Below are positions 23,371 through 35,451 of a DNA stretch of 64,000 bases, piece after piece (the stretch's first letter is position 1; each line of letters opens with the position of its first letter). Below the pieces are notes generated by a model. It was not told the DNA's origin. It was given only the letters and a program-made list of their open reading frames with translations, and searched no databases. The position numbers and the translations under genes were made by a program. The stretch comes from Cydia pomonella (lineage: Eukaryota; Arthropoda; Insecta; Lepidoptera; Tortricidae), in assembly GCF_033807575.1 (NCBI RefSeq), contig NC_084703.1, positions 10,416,001 through 10,480,000 on the forward strand. The letters run 5' to 3'.

Positions 23371-25179
23371 TTCAGTGAATACGAATACCTCTCTCACCAT
23401 TTTCATGGTGAATTACGATAATTTACCCTAGCTAATGATACGCTGAATGTTCTATACCTACTCAAAACGCTTAGTTCCAAAAGGAGAACAAATTACAGAC
23501 AAAAATTAATACAGGTCAACTCCATAAAGTTAGTTTTCTAAACTCTCTTTTTTCATCTTAGAAACAATGTTCAACAAATTTTAGAAGTTTCTTCCTTTTT
23601 ATGAATTCTATTTGCTTAAAAAAGTAAAGAAATTGCAAAATCCTCACGGGCGCTAAAATTTTTGAACAAATTCTCGTAAAGCCCAGGGCAGTTATTTAAA
23701 TGCTTATGAGAACTCTGAGCAATTACATTTTTCTAACTTTATAATTATATTGATAATGTTTTACGGAAAAAAGTTTTCGGGTCCAAAGAAACAGGATATG
23801 TCAGCTATAAATTAATTAACTATCTCTACTTCAAAAAGTAACATTTTAAATAAATGTTATAATACTTATTGTACTTAAGAGGTGAATGCATGTAGATATG
23901 GTAAACTTTTTCGAAGGCATTAATTTATAATGTGATACAGAGTAACGCAATTAAAAAAATTTTAGAACTCATTTTACTCCCATTAGGATAGTAAAACACA
24001 AAAAGTGTAACCTACATAAATATCTTTAAATAAAATGAACCACATTTAGAAAAATACTAAAATCATAATTAAATGTTTTTGAATCACTCAATGGACCTTA
24101 TACGAAATGTAAATAGAAAGGGGTTCAATTGACCGTTATGAGCAACTTCATTTGTCCTCATCAAGGAAAGCGTCACTAGTACATATAGTAAGTACAGTGA
24201 GCATCTAATTTAACAGATAGTGATGTGATGTCTGAAGAAGCCAAATAAAACGCAATAATAAGAATACCACAGCATTAGATGCTGTACAAGTTTTGTTTAA
24301 TTTGGACTAGGTCTGATCAGGGTCTGATTAATTAAATTTTCTCTCTAGTATTTTCAAATTATTTGTTGTTTCGTTAAAACAAATTCATGGTAATGTAACA
24401 TTGTGCCTATCCTTTATAATATATGTTTAGCCCCCGACGCAAAAAGAGGAGTGTTATTTGTTTGACGCCAACGCCTGTCTATCTGTTTATGGCATCGTAG
24501 CTCTCCAACGTCGGTTCTTGTCTATGTTTATAGAAATCAATCCAGCAGTTTGAATATCAGTATTAGCTTTTTTCCATATCATAAGGGTTTTTAATTTTTT
24601 TAATTAAAATTATACTCTGAGCGGTGTAATTCAATCGATTGTTTGGCTTCGTTAGCTCGCAGAGTCACAAGCGAATGATAGACTGACCATTTTAACTGGA
24701 TTGTCAATTTCGTTGGTGCGGATACACGCCCTTGACCTGAAGTTAGGTTTGTCACTGTATCGTTATACCTACCACAGAGACCTTTGCGCAATTGGATATC
24801 ACAACCAAATGAAATACCTGGGCATTCAGCTACGCTTCTAGTCATTTCATTTTGTCAAATAAGTAACGCTTCTACTTATGTGTCAAGACCACTTCAAGAC
24901 AGTGTGATTTGTGAAGTTACATTTTCTCATATTTCTTTACCCCTTACGTTTATCCTAGCCTAATAAAAACTTACGGTCGTAGGTGTATACAAATGTATGT
25001 ATTTGTATAAATGAAAATAATAGAAAAAGGTTCGTACTGAATCATTACATAAATCATTACACAATAAAGTCGAAATATCGGGAGCTCATAAACAATGAAA
25101 ATGGTAACCACGGTTTATATCCCAGTCGATTTAAGTCTACATTTTCTGTACTTCGACGGAAGTAAGTGTCGAACGAAGT
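23371..25179. other. No recognised gene
   Basis: AT-rich. The 81-codon reverse frame at 24600-24845 matches nothing I know and has no splice or promoter context. Confidence 0.45.
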
Positions 25180-25266
25180 TTCTTCTTCTTTTCATCCTGT
25201 TACCCCCTGCTGGGGTGTAGGGCTCGAACCATTTTCTTCCACTGACTCCGGTCCTGGGCGGCTTGG
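25180..25266 (-). mobile_element. Short retroelement 3' fragment
   Basis: Read on the - strand, CCCAGGACCGGAGTCAGTGG, GGTTCGAGCCCTACACCCCA, GCAGGGGGTAACAGGATG ends in a GAAAAGAAGAAGAA purine tail. I recognise this as part of a frequent lepidopteran retrotransposon, from memory. Too short to classify. Confidence 0.45.
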
Positions 25267-25346
25267 AACGAAGTTTAAAATAAGTAAAGTAAAAGTAGCT
25301 GTTTAAATTTTCAAAGTTGCAGGGCGACATTGTGTTACTATCTGTA

Positions 25347-25531
25347 CCCCTAGTGTAAATTTATTCGATAGCGTAACGTGACGTACGCGTTTGCGTAAAG
25401 TTTCATTTTGTATGGGATTTTGAGTTTCCAAAACGTTCCGCTTGGCGCGCTGTTTCTAAATTCCATACTAAATGAGACTTAACGCAAACGCGTACGTTAC
25501 GTTACGAAATCGAATAAATTTACACTAGGGG
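25347..25531. mobile_element. MITE with ~70-bp inverted repeats
   Basis: A 185-bp element. CCCCTAGTGTAAATTTATTC, GCGTAACGTGACGTACGCGT and TTGCGTAAAGTTTCATTTTG at the left are mirrored at the right with scattered mismatches. Only about 45 bases lie between the arms. No target-site duplication is obvious. Strongly self-complementary and CpG-rich compared with its flanks. Confidence 0.75.
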
Positions 25532-27133
25532 CTCTGTTCAAAGAAATAACGTCAATAATATTAATAAGTTTCAATAAATTTAAGCTGTAATATATTCATT
25601 AAAGCTTTAATCACGCTTCTCAAGCTTATTGTTGCACTCAGACGACGCAACGGATCCACGCTGTTAACGTCGTCACCCGAATACAATGTTTAACTTGTAC
25701 CTATTTTGTTTTCATGTATACCTATAGGTATTGATTCTTTGTATTATAATTTATTTTGTAGTTTTACAGTGCCTTGGTTTTACTGTAAAATGAACAAAAC
25801 AACTAAATTAAAAATATGAGAATTTGACAATGCAAAGCAAATCAAGGCAAATTAAATAAGGTTTTTATTTCCCTTATTTACAAAATACTTCAAACTTTAA
25901 AAAAAAATCAGATACACATGTATTTGCAAACATACAGCTACTTGAATAGGTAGTTAATCAATTATTTAATCATTCGTGTGTAATTTTCGCTTATTTCGGT
26001 GAACGACAGTCTTAAAGGATAAAAAATAAAGATTTCGTCTGATGTGCCAACAAAGAAATCCACCGAGATAAGTAAGTCGTGTCAAAACCAAAACTACGCC
26101 AGCAGTAAGGTCGGTCACGGTTATTTCACTTTATCTACACTTACATACTCGTACTTGTTAAAAAGTGACACGATGATAGAAGAGACCTGGAGTAAAAAAA
26201 ATGATGTCAATTTTTTTGATAAGCATAATGTAAAATTTTGTTCATGTGAGCACAGTCACGACAAAAAGCCTCACGTTATTAGTTCAAGAATGTTAGGCCG
26301 GTAATAAACAGGCGTTATCCCGAGTAAAGTGTTATTCACTGCGAACATTTTTGCAGCATCAGCTCCCTTGGCCCGAAAGACCCCGACAAATGAAGACGAA
26401 CGAGCCCCGAGTTAGCGTAAGGCCCGGCTAATTATATAAACGACATTTTGTTCTGTCTAAAAGTTACCAGTTAATGTAACCATAACAACCAGAGTAGTCA
26501 TTACTGCATCTGCATGTGATATTACAATAAATATTATTAGTAATTATGTTTATTTATTGCGCAAGGCTTGTAAAATTAATAGGTACTTTAATATATAAAA
26601 AATACTAATTAAAGAATACATTAGTATAATGAATATTTTTTACTTGCCTTTTTTTATTAATCGTAATAATAAAACTAACTAACTTATCTTTAACCTGCCC
26701 TAGCTAGTTTCGGCATTTGTTTATCGGCGTTTGGTCTCTACGTTTCATCACAAAATGTTAAATTATTGGTGATGTATAATTAAGCAGCAATGAAAAGAAT
26801 TACTTACTGATAGTATCATTTACAGTATGACCACATCAATTCATTGAGCACCAAGAATTAGTTGTCGCGGAAACAACAAACAATAAGTATCTCAATCGTT
26901 ACCAGTTTCTTGTATTGAAAAATCGTTATAAACAGCGAAAATTATGTAAAACATACATTTTAGCTTATGATCCATTACATTATTATAAAATAAATGATCT
27001 GAATGGACGCTTCGGAGACCAAAAACGATTTCAAGTCCGTTAAACATGTTTAGGTCATGTTCCAGAACATCAAATATGTTAGAAACATGTTGCCCTGATT
27101 TATTTAAAATGTGTTTTATAAAATGGAATTTAG
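25532..27133. other. No recognised gene
   Basis: Includes an 86-codon frame at 26044-26304 starting with GTG, and a short GC-richer patch at 26340-26440. Neither shows a domain I recognise. Confidence 0.4.
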
Positions 27134-27250
27134 TAAGGCAAGGCGGGGTAAGACTATCACCGCGGCAAGACAAACACGTGTATGGAATCCTGATACTGTT
27201 TGTCTTGCCCTGAGCAAAATAAAGTATGTTCGTCTTACCCCACCTTACCT
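27134..27250. mobile_element. MITE, GGTAAGGTGGGGTAAGAC family
   Basis: A 117-bp element. TAAGGCAAGGCGGGGTAAGA at the left corresponds to GGTAAGGTGGGGTAAGAC read from the right. The inner GGCAAGACAAAC pairs with GTTTGTCTTGCC. It explains the two overlapping open frames here (26892-27413 - and 27111-27323 +), which are not genes. Confidence 0.75.
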
Positions 27251-28374
27251 CATATTTTTCTACTATAATGACTTGAGTTTTTATTCTACAAATTGTCTCG
27301 TAAGAAGGAAACGATATATGTAACAACCGGTTCGAATACAATTCCGTACCTACTTTTAACAACTTCCGCAGTTCCTTTTTATTACCGAAGAAGGTAAAAT
27401 GGAGTATACACACGTTGCTTCTCGTCTCATAATATTATGATCGTTCATATTAAAGGTTATGAGTATAATATCATTTCTCACAGGCTTGTAAGGCGAGTGT
27501 CGGTCGCGATAAGAGTGTTCGGAGCCATGGATTTTCGTCATCAGTCGTGCTTGTGCTCGATACCTTATTGGGTTACATATCAAATATTGATAGAGGATTA
27601 AGTTCAGTTAAATGACAAAAATGGTTAAATTTAAGCAGCTTATTTATCTAGCATACCTAGGTAAAGTATCTAGGATACAAGTTCTGTAACAGTTGTCATC
27701 TCAGTAAGGACCGAATCAAAAATAAGTAAAAAACTTGAGCATCCAATAAAAACATACTCTGATGGCAAGAGAACTTTGTATGGAGAAAAAGGCACGAAAT
27801 TTAAAATTTCTACGGGAGATCGATCCTTTGCGCCTACATTTTTCAATTTTGGCGCCTTTTTCTACTGGCAAGGCTGGCTTGTCCCAGTTGCCAGAGTATA
27901 GGTATCAAAGAAAGAAAAGAAAAGCTTTTTTTAGGTAAATTATAAACATTTTTAGCATATCGAGTAGCGTATTCACAGCATTCACAGAACCCTTATAAGC
28001 AGCTACAGAAAATGAAAAAAATGTAATGCATAAGACATGGTTATTATTTTTCTTTCTCGAGACTAAGACATTAGTCTTTGCAAAAAATCGGATAGTGATG
28101 ATTAGACATCGGAATTTTGGAGTCGAAATTAAATGACAAATGGGAAGTTCCTTTCCTATATCGACACAATCAAGTAGTTAGTTATCGATGCTTTTCTCAC
28201 ATACTAATGATTGGTCCCAGCTTTGTTTGGAAGTGTTATTTTGTAAACAAGATTAAGTAGGTTACACAAAGCATACGTTGTGTTATATACCACATACAAA
28301 ATCTTTTAAAATAATGAAGATTTTTTTTTATACTAGTGGAAGTTTGTTTCGAGAAAAAGAACATTTATAATACA
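27251..28374. other. No recognised feature
   Basis: AT-rich sequence. A run of small open frames without homology. Confidence 0.4.
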
Positions 28375-29180
28375 CACAGTGTTAATATAGTTATTTAGGG
28401 TACAAGTGCGGAACGTTTTACAGTACATAGTACATATATTATAGGTATGGCCCTTTAAACATTCGACATAAGCACGGTAAGCGCTCATTACCGCACTAGT
28501 GAGTAGGTACTTACTGTAATAGTATATTGTGATACAAGTGTGCTACGTTGATCGTCACACACTACTTAGGCGATATGGTGCTGCTGATGTGTGTTATGAG
28601 CAATGCACACGCGTTTCATACGACGTTTTTCAACACACTTGCAAGGAAAAAAAAGAAACTTTCATATTAATCAAATCTCAATTGTTAAAACAGTTTGGAA
28701 AAGTCTAATAGTACATTACGATACAAGTGCGAGAAATAGGAAATTCGAAATGAGTGGCGATAAATTAAAACACGACCGAAGGGAGTGTTTTAAATCGACA
28801 CGAGTTGCGAATTACCTATTCACACATGTATCGTACAACGTGTTACAGTACATATGGCCCCTTAAATGTTCGACACAGTAACGTAATATGCTAATTTTTG
28901 CACTAGTGCGGTAAAGTAGCACCATATGTACTGTAAAATATGTTATACTGCCTGCTGGCGCCTCGACCCAGCCGATGTATATCCATAATCCATACATATT
29001 ATTAGCGATTCATGACAAATCTTAACTCGATCGGATTACGAACAGTACCGCACAAGTGGGATAATATTATAAAAATCCTAAAAAGCACACGTGTGTAATA
29101 TCTAGGCTTCTGAGACTAAAAACAGTTCAATAAGTTCTATGTTACGAGCAAGTGTGTTGAAAAATTACTTTTCCATCTTT
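28375..29180. repeat. Composite repeat F, copy A, with module X inside
   Basis: Shares with 50366-51245 the ordered blocks GTGATACAAGTGTGCTA, CACGCGTTTCATACGACGTT, TTTCAACACACTTGC, ATACTGCCTGC, CCATACATATTATTAGC and GAGCAAGTGTGTT. In this copy the 231-bp module X (28706-28936) lies between the second and third blocks. A diverged partial second module (TTTTACAGTACAT, GGCCCTTTAAACATTCGACA, CCGCACTAGTG) precedes it at about 28396-28515. It is non-coding; the frames at 28603-28881 and 28812-28997 run across palindromes. Confidence 0.7.
28706..28936 (+). mobile_element. Palindrome-rich module X, copy A
   Basis: 231 bp, from TAATAGTACATTACGATAC to CCATATGTACTGTAA. It is almost identical to the reverse complement of 51015-51245, which is also 231 bp. 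Internal inverted repeats: AAAACAC...GTGTTTT around GACCGAAGGGA, TACAGTACATATGG pairing with CCATATGTACTGTA, and the palindrome GCACTAGTGC. No coding potential. The ends resemble each other (AGTACAT). Confidence 0.75.
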
Positions 29181-29489
29181 CCGATTGCAAGCGTTGCCAA
29201 GGAACCGTCAGCTTGCTCCAATATAAGAGAAGGTTCGATAAGTATTATGTCTTTTATCTATATACCTAGTAATGTACTTATTCCGAAATAAAAGCACGCG
29301 AAACATAAACTCAAAGGGTTTCCACTACGCCAATCAATCAATCGTGCTAAACTGACTTCATAAAACCTTCACCAAATTTTGTCAAAGAGCATAAAGTATA
29401 TAATACGATCCGCTGGCTATGGTTTCGGCTTATTTACTTTGAGCCACCCTTTATTTATGACATGGCCAACGTTCCGAGAGGATCATTTG

Positions 29490-29610
29490 CCATGTCGGTG
29501 GCAAATAAGAATACGGCCCTCCTGATGGTCAGAGGTCACCATAGCCTATGCTACGGTGACCCCATACGGTGACGGCCATAGTGACCCGTGCAACCTTAGG
29601 GGTGTACGAT
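29490..29610 (-). mobile_element. Fragment of the SINE-like repeat seen at 42399
   Basis: GTCGGTGGCAAATAAGAATA and CGGCCCTCCTGATGGTCAGA correspond in reverse complement to the 3' part of the 42399-42729 repeat (GGCCGTATGCTTGTTTGCCA). Truncated at both ends. Confidence 0.5.
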
Positions 29611-29664
29611 GGCTACTTTCTAATTCTCACTGAGGGCAAGCGAGATTGATGTGCATTGTGCGTG

Positions 29665-29766
29665 CTCGAGACCGCGGATATGATGATTTTTGAATTTTAA
29701 TTTGTTGTAAGTTTAAAAAAGTAATAGCCGAGTTCCTTCAAAAATAAAATTGCACATTTTTAGGGG
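29665..29766. repeat. Interspersed repeat R, left-part fragment
   Basis: CTCGAGACCGCGGATATGAT, TTTGAATTTTAATTTGTTGT, AAAGTAATAGCCGAGTT and AATTGCACATTTTTAGG follow the same order as 40645-40750. Truncated; the right part is absent. Confidence 0.6.
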
Positions 29767-32270
29767 GGAAGAACACTGAAAGAAATGTTTGCATAACTGT
29801 AACAAAAATTTTGGTTACTGTTTACACAAAAATTGGGACTTGCGAACTATGTGTTATATGTTACAAAACCGTGTTTGGCTATCAGTGTTCAGGTACTGGG
29901 TATACACTACAAAATAAGTTTGTAAATTTATGCAAAGTTTATTTTCTTATAACCGTAGTTTAGTTATTTAGTAAAGTTACAAAACCAGTTCGGCTATCTA
30001 TTTTTTTCAGTGAAGTTGTATGTAAAATTTGAGCTCCAGCCCACCTACCTGTACCTGCCTACGGCCATATGTGGGCCACATAACCTTCAAGTTACAAAAT
30101 TATAAATTTAGACCAGCATTGTCAATGTACACAGTCAAGTAAAATACCCATTCTGTATACTTGTATTTGTCGACCTGTCACATTCAAGGAGAGCAATCTT
30201 CACGAACTCGAATCGACATTACATTATAGGACCCCATTTCCTTTCGGCGGAAATCGTCTGAAATTGCTCACGGTATGCAGTCTCAGGAGAAAATCTATTT
30301 TCTTTCAACAGTTTCCACATACCTCCATGTCTCGTAATCATGATCACCTTTCATCTTCGTTTTACACGTTCAATCATATTTAGTCGTCTAAGCTGAATAT
30401 CCTCATTTGATAGGTTTGAAGTAGCGCCTGCAAGTTGTTTGATAGCAATAACATCGTTAAGGAAGGTTTTGTGATATATTTAGCTCGTAAAGGACTCGGG
30501 CATTGGTGAGAAGTAACCATAGATTTGTTGTTTATTGAGGTAGAATACATTCTACTAGTTATTTTTATCGCACGTATTTCATAAGTAACCGTTTGGGATC
30601 AGTAATCATTTATGTATTAGATTGGAGATTTAGTGGTTATTAAACGTGATGTTGTAAACTGTTGCTAGATACTTCATTCGCGTACAAATCGTTAACCTGC
30701 CCGTATACTCTTAGAGACAAAATGTCCTTTTCCAGGATAATAACTGTCCTCCTTATTCATAAAACTTTATTTACATGCCTCATTTTGTTAATTATTTATT
30801 TTAGACTTTTCTAGCCAAAATGACAGATTAAAATACATTTGAGGATCGTAGCGCGTTTATGGCACGTATATGTGTGCCAAATTTAAATGAAATCCGTCAC
30901 ATAATAACAGTTTTCCTAAAAAGATATATATGTGTAAACAACTAAACCAGTCCTCTTTGTGATTTAAGTCATTTAAACAAGGCTGAAATAACGAGACCAC
31001 TGACGAGCGGCCGGGTCGAAGCGAGCGCGAACCGCTGAATTGGCCCCATGGGAACCTGTTAGAGACCGCTGACATCGGCGCTGGAAAATTGCCGTTACAA
31101 TACGATCATAACTTGATTTATAGCTAGTCTTTGAAATTAGGAATACGCTTGATGACAATTTTTTATTAAAAGTATCAGTCAATCAAGTTTTATTCTTAGG
31201 TTCAAATGTCTATCTATATGGGACTTATTGTATTAAAGTAATACAACAGTCAGAAGCCATAGGTCAAAGTCCGACAGTCGTACTTCACTCGCGAAACGCT
31301 CCTAACAAAACGATTAGTGAACGTGACGTCACGGTCCATCTGAAAAGCCATTTTAGTATAAAGAACAAGAAAATTGCAATTTTGTCGGTGAAATTATTGC
31401 GTTTATGTATTTAGATGATGTACAATTTTTTTTTTAAATAGAATGCAAGCAATAGAATGGTATCATTATTTTTTATCTTTTAGAAAGTTAAAAAACTCAC
31501 ATTTTGATAATTTCAAGTCCTGATTTTTTTATCATTTTCATACCTTTTTTATTTTAATATCCACAATTCCACATTATTATGATGAATTGCTCATATGCTA
31601 TTTTACTAGATTTTCTTATAAAATTCAACATGTGTTATCATAGCCTTATTGTAGGCATCAACATCTTGTAGCTGCTTGGAATGCAAACTATCCACACTTT
31701 GTCTTGATTATTCACTTTTACGCTAGGGTCATTACTTTTCCTACACACAACACTAACGTCATCTGATGATTTGTGACCCTCCTTAACCCGAAGCCTGACT
31801 GCGGTAAAAATTTACTAGTAAATATAATGGAATTCCATCCGTACTCAAATAGCTATCAAATAAAATATAAGAAAACTCTTAGTAAAGTAAATTTATTTTC
31901 TGAGCATATGGATTACACTGTAAACGATATAGCCCGAACAGGGCTTTATTGTAAATTCCTACGCCAAGCGAAACCCCAAACTAGAACAATGAAAGTACAT
32001 AAAACAAATGGGTATCTAAGAATTAAGATATATGTTTTCCAAGAATTCCTGCGTAGGCTAAATTAAACCAAGTATCTGCTTGACCGATGACGACGGCGTC
32101 ATTTGTCAAAAGTGTTCGCTTAATTTGAAAAGTGAAAACCACGAATACGAATAAATAAAAGTATAATAAGTATTGTAAAATAAATATGAAATTCATGTAA
32201 TAAACCTTTTGCGTCGAATGATGGCTGCTATGACAGTTCCCTTAAGTCTCGTTTCTTTGAGCTCAACGAC
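29767..32270. other. No recognised gene
   Basis: Two related short segments (GTTACAAAACCGTGTTTGGC near 29860 and GTTACAAAACCAGTTCGGC near 29975) are about 115 bases apart. A 97-codon frame at 31773-32066 has no known similarity. A GC-rich patch at 30990-31070 is unrecognised. Confidence 0.4.
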
Positions 32271-32337
32271 AAAAAAAACCATAGTAGTTTTTTTTTCTAT
32301 CAAGCCTTAATAGAAAAAAACTAGTATGGTTTTTTTT
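32271..32337. repeat. AT-rich hairpin, 28-30-bp arms
   Basis: A(8)CCATAGTAG, T(9), CTAT, a 9-base spacer, then ATAG, A(7), CTAGTATGG, T(8). The arms match except for one base and a two-base length difference in the T-run. Possibly a miniature fold-back element or a recent inverted duplication. Confidence 0.7.
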
Positions 32338-32587
32338 AATACATACGTTTCTAAATATTTGACATTGTCAATCAAAAGCTACCACTTTGTAGGTTGTCGA
32401 TAAGGTTGATTTCCAATCGAAGTTGGTTGAGAGTGGCACAATACAGCGTGTATTTTCGATACGACCATATAACCAAAGGATGTTAGTTTAGGTTTTAATG
32501 AACACACATTTATAGGTTTTATAAAAAATGGACGACTTTTATTTTTACATATAAATTAATTCAACAAGCAATCAGTATCACAATTTT

Positions 32588-32838
32588 TAACCGACTTCAA
32601 AAATGGAGGAGGTTCTTATTTCGACTGTTTTTTTTTTTGTATGTATGTTACTCAATATCTCCGAGAATCGTGAACCGATTTTCAAATATTTTTTTAATCG
32701 AATGGGTATAGTCCCGAGATGGTCCCGTTGGCACCAAGTCGGGGTCTGATGATGGGATCTTGGAGAAATCGAGGGAACTCTTCAAATGTTATAGGTACAT
32801 GTATGGCGCTTTTGGTAATTTTTGAAGTCGGTTTTTGT
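32588..32838. repeat. Interspersed repeat with AACCGACTTCAAAAA ends
   Basis: Starts AACCGACTTCAAAAATGGAG and ends ATTTTTGAAGTCGGTTTTT, so the ends are inverted copies. The interior has ATATCTCCGAGAATCGTGAA and TGGCACCAAGTCGGGGTCTG. I recognise the sequence as a very common lepidopteran repeat. It lacks coding sequence. Confidence 0.7.
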
Positions 32839-34884
32839 TCTAACTGGAACAAGGCGTATTAATAACGCGACGTCAGAACTGTCACAAGTGATCACGATGT
32901 ACAAAATATATTGCCGCTGGAAAAATATCAAAAATTAATTAAACTGTTGTTAAGAGTTCATTAAAATTTTCTTTCAGAATCATTTCATACCACTAAAACC
33001 TACTTCTCGTTTAATAAGTTTGTGGTAATAATTGCTAAAGTTCTAAAAAATGTCTACAAATATTTTACAATTTTCACGTCACAGCTACTGCATATAAAAA
33101 TTAACTGTCACAGGGATGGTCCCCATCTGACGTGAGAGTTATAATTTGGGATACCTACATGACCGTGTTATGAGAAACAAGTAAGATTGTTTCATTTCAT
33201 TGGACCTACACCAAATTGGCGGGTTGATTGTGCGATTGCGGGGACATTACTCGTGGCGCGTGACTGCCCTTTTATTAGATTCGCACAGCTCCATGTTTCC
33301 TGATGTCCCCTTCGAACGCCCAATAAGTCCCCCATAAGGAAGCGTTGACTAAATTGTTTTAAATCACTTTAAGGCCTTTGCGATTTGTGTTATAGTAAAC
33401 CGCATAGGTACTGGCGCGGCATTCATTAGCAAAAAATAATTATTCGTATTCCTACTTGTAGCTCGTTAAAATTTCGTGAATCGTTGGGAACAAAAGATTT
33501 CCTGTGGCAGAATTGGTCCTTAAGACCCAAAGATGGATTTATGAAGTGCCACTTTATAAATACATCATAGGAACACAAAGATTAATTCTCCTAAAGGAAA
33601 TCTTTTTTTTTTTAGTTTATTCATAAACTAAACAATCTTATAAACAGATTAAACTCTTATAAATTTGTCGCAATACAAAAGATGTACTGCAAAAAAAGCA
33701 AAAAGCAACAATAGACCTGGAAGTTCATAGTTATAAACAACGCTAACTGAAAAAAGTACTTATAGGTACGAGTATATCTAACGTACTTATAGATCGAATG
33801 TATCAGAAAATGAACTGCATACAACATATATATATAAGTAAAAGTACTTGGTATATTTTGTTCAGAAAACGCCGTATTTGACCTTTTTATGGTTTGTGCA
33901 GGTACGGCTGTCATGGCCGTCTTTAAAAAGGAACGGAGTCATATCTTGATTGTGTGTTTTAGGAATTGGACAAGGAACTCTTGTAATTTTCACCAGAGCG
34001 TTACGGAAAACTAGTTTTAACTAGGAAATTGCGTTTTCACTTAAAACTGATTTTTACGGAAACGGCTCTATATTTTTTCTTTCATCTTATTGCAATGGTT
34101 GGTTTTATTTGCTATTACAATGTTATTATTTTTATTTACAATAACAATATACATCATGGATATACAGAGGTTTACTACAACTAGCTTAAATCTAAAACAG
34201 GCCCCTGAGGCATTGTACCATATTGCAATTGATTAAGGTGAAGAAATGTACATATTTATGAACTCAAATGTACAATTCAGAAATATACGGCTTATTGTTT
34301 GTCATGTGACGTAAATATTGGTCTATAAACAACTATTTTTTCTGCTGACTAATCTTATACTTCATCAATTCGTCGGCGTGATTTCATTTTTCAGTTTTTT
34401 TCAAGAAGGTTATTTCATGCTTCGGATGAACTGACGGTCTAATCCTATCTGAAATGGAATATATTTAATATACTTTTAATAATCGAGTAGAGAGATATGA
34501 TTAAACTTAAGAGCAGAAACCTTAATCAAGCAGTATTTCTGCGCTTTGTTGTCTTGTGTAGCCCGCTGAAAGTGTGTAAAAGGATCGAAATTAAGCGAAA
34601 GTCGAAATAAATAGACGCTAATGGTTACAAGAAACTTCAAGTAAAGTCCAATAATAAGTTTAATAATTATACGTTCCCCTATGTTTAACTCATCATGGAC
34701 TATTTTCCAGGCATCAGTAGACTTGGCACGAGAGTAATGAGACGGTATCTCGCGCGCGGTTTATACTACCTGGCTCTGTCTAATCGATAAAATAATTAAA
34801 CCTTACTGATACACATATATTATACAATTCATATTTTTACGTTAAAACGCCAATATTCGAATTAAGTATACATTTGTTACACTG
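32839..34884. other. No recognised gene
   Basis: AT-rich sequence. The 85-codon reverse frame at 33657-33914 is low-complexity and hydrophobic, without known similarity. Confidence 0.4.
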
Positions 34885-34965
34885 TCACGTTCTAACACGT
34901 ATCTAAGTGCGAAAGTGTCAGGCGTAGTGACAAGTGATAAAAATGCGACCGTTCTACAGCCGCTG
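34885..34965. mobile_element. MITE, ATGGTCGCATTTTTATCA family, copy 2 (one end)
   Basis: GTGCGAAAGTGTCAGGCGTA and GTGACAAGTGATAAAAATGC followed by GACCGT are the reverse complement of the left end at 17698. The outer left end is degenerate (CACGTTCTAACACGTAT). Confidence 0.5.
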
Positions 34966-34967
34966 GG

Positions 34968-35090
34968 CTATAATCGAGAAAATCGAAGTTCGCAAATTTA
35001 CGGGCATCTTTCTCTACCACTCTTATTACGCCTTTATTAGACTAACAGAGAAAAATCCCCGCAATTTGCGAATTTAGATTTTTGCGATAG
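34968..35090. mobile_element. MITE, CTATCGCAAAAATC ends
   Basis: Left: CTATAATCGAGAAAATCGAA, GTTCGCAAATTTACGGGCAT, TTTCTCT. Right, read inward: CCTATCGCAAAAATCTAAAT, TCGCAAATTGCGGGGATTTT, TCTCT. Arms of about 45 bases enclose a short centre. It lies directly beside the preceding element. Confidence 0.75.
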
Positions 35091-35338
35091 GTCCTCTGGT
35101 CTCCATCAGATATCCACCAAACCACGCTTGTCTTTATGCCCTATACACTAATTAGTAGGAGATATAAACGTCAATAAAGCCATTTTCAAATTCATGTTCA
35201 AAATGCAGGTTCAAATTAGTTATATAGAAAAAAAATTCATACAGCCTTACATACCGAGGCCTGTAAAGCTACCTTCTTTTGCTTTTAAACGTCAAATTGT
35301 GACACAACGTCTTGACATTCAACCATAAAATGTGACGT

Positions 35339-35451
35339 TCCACGGAAAAAGGTACCTTTTGGCGCCTGGCCCTCGCGCTGTTATTCACGTCGCTCCTATA
35401 CGAATACGCGTCGTAAGCACCAACCGCCGTAAGGTACCTTTACCTGTGGGA
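35339..35451. mobile_element. MITE, AAAGGTACCTT inverted ends
   Basis: TCCACGGAAAAAGGTACCTT..TTGGCG at the left pairs with CGCCGTAAGGTACCTTTACC and TGTGGGA at the right. 113 bp, CpG-rich centre. Each arm contains a KpnI-like GGTACC palindrome. Confidence 0.6.

Noticed and set aside
26044..26304. 86-codon open frame with a CSCEHSH stretch
   Set aside because: It needs a GTG start, and a single Cys/His cluster without a known spacing is not enough to call a zinc protein.
26892..27413. 173-codon open frame on the - strand
   Set aside because: It runs straight through a hairpin MITE (27134-27250) and has no recognisable domain; the inverted repeat keeps the frame open by chance.
31773..32066. 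97-codon open frame on the + strand
   Set aside because: No known domain, AT-driven codon use like the flanks, no promoter or splice context visible.
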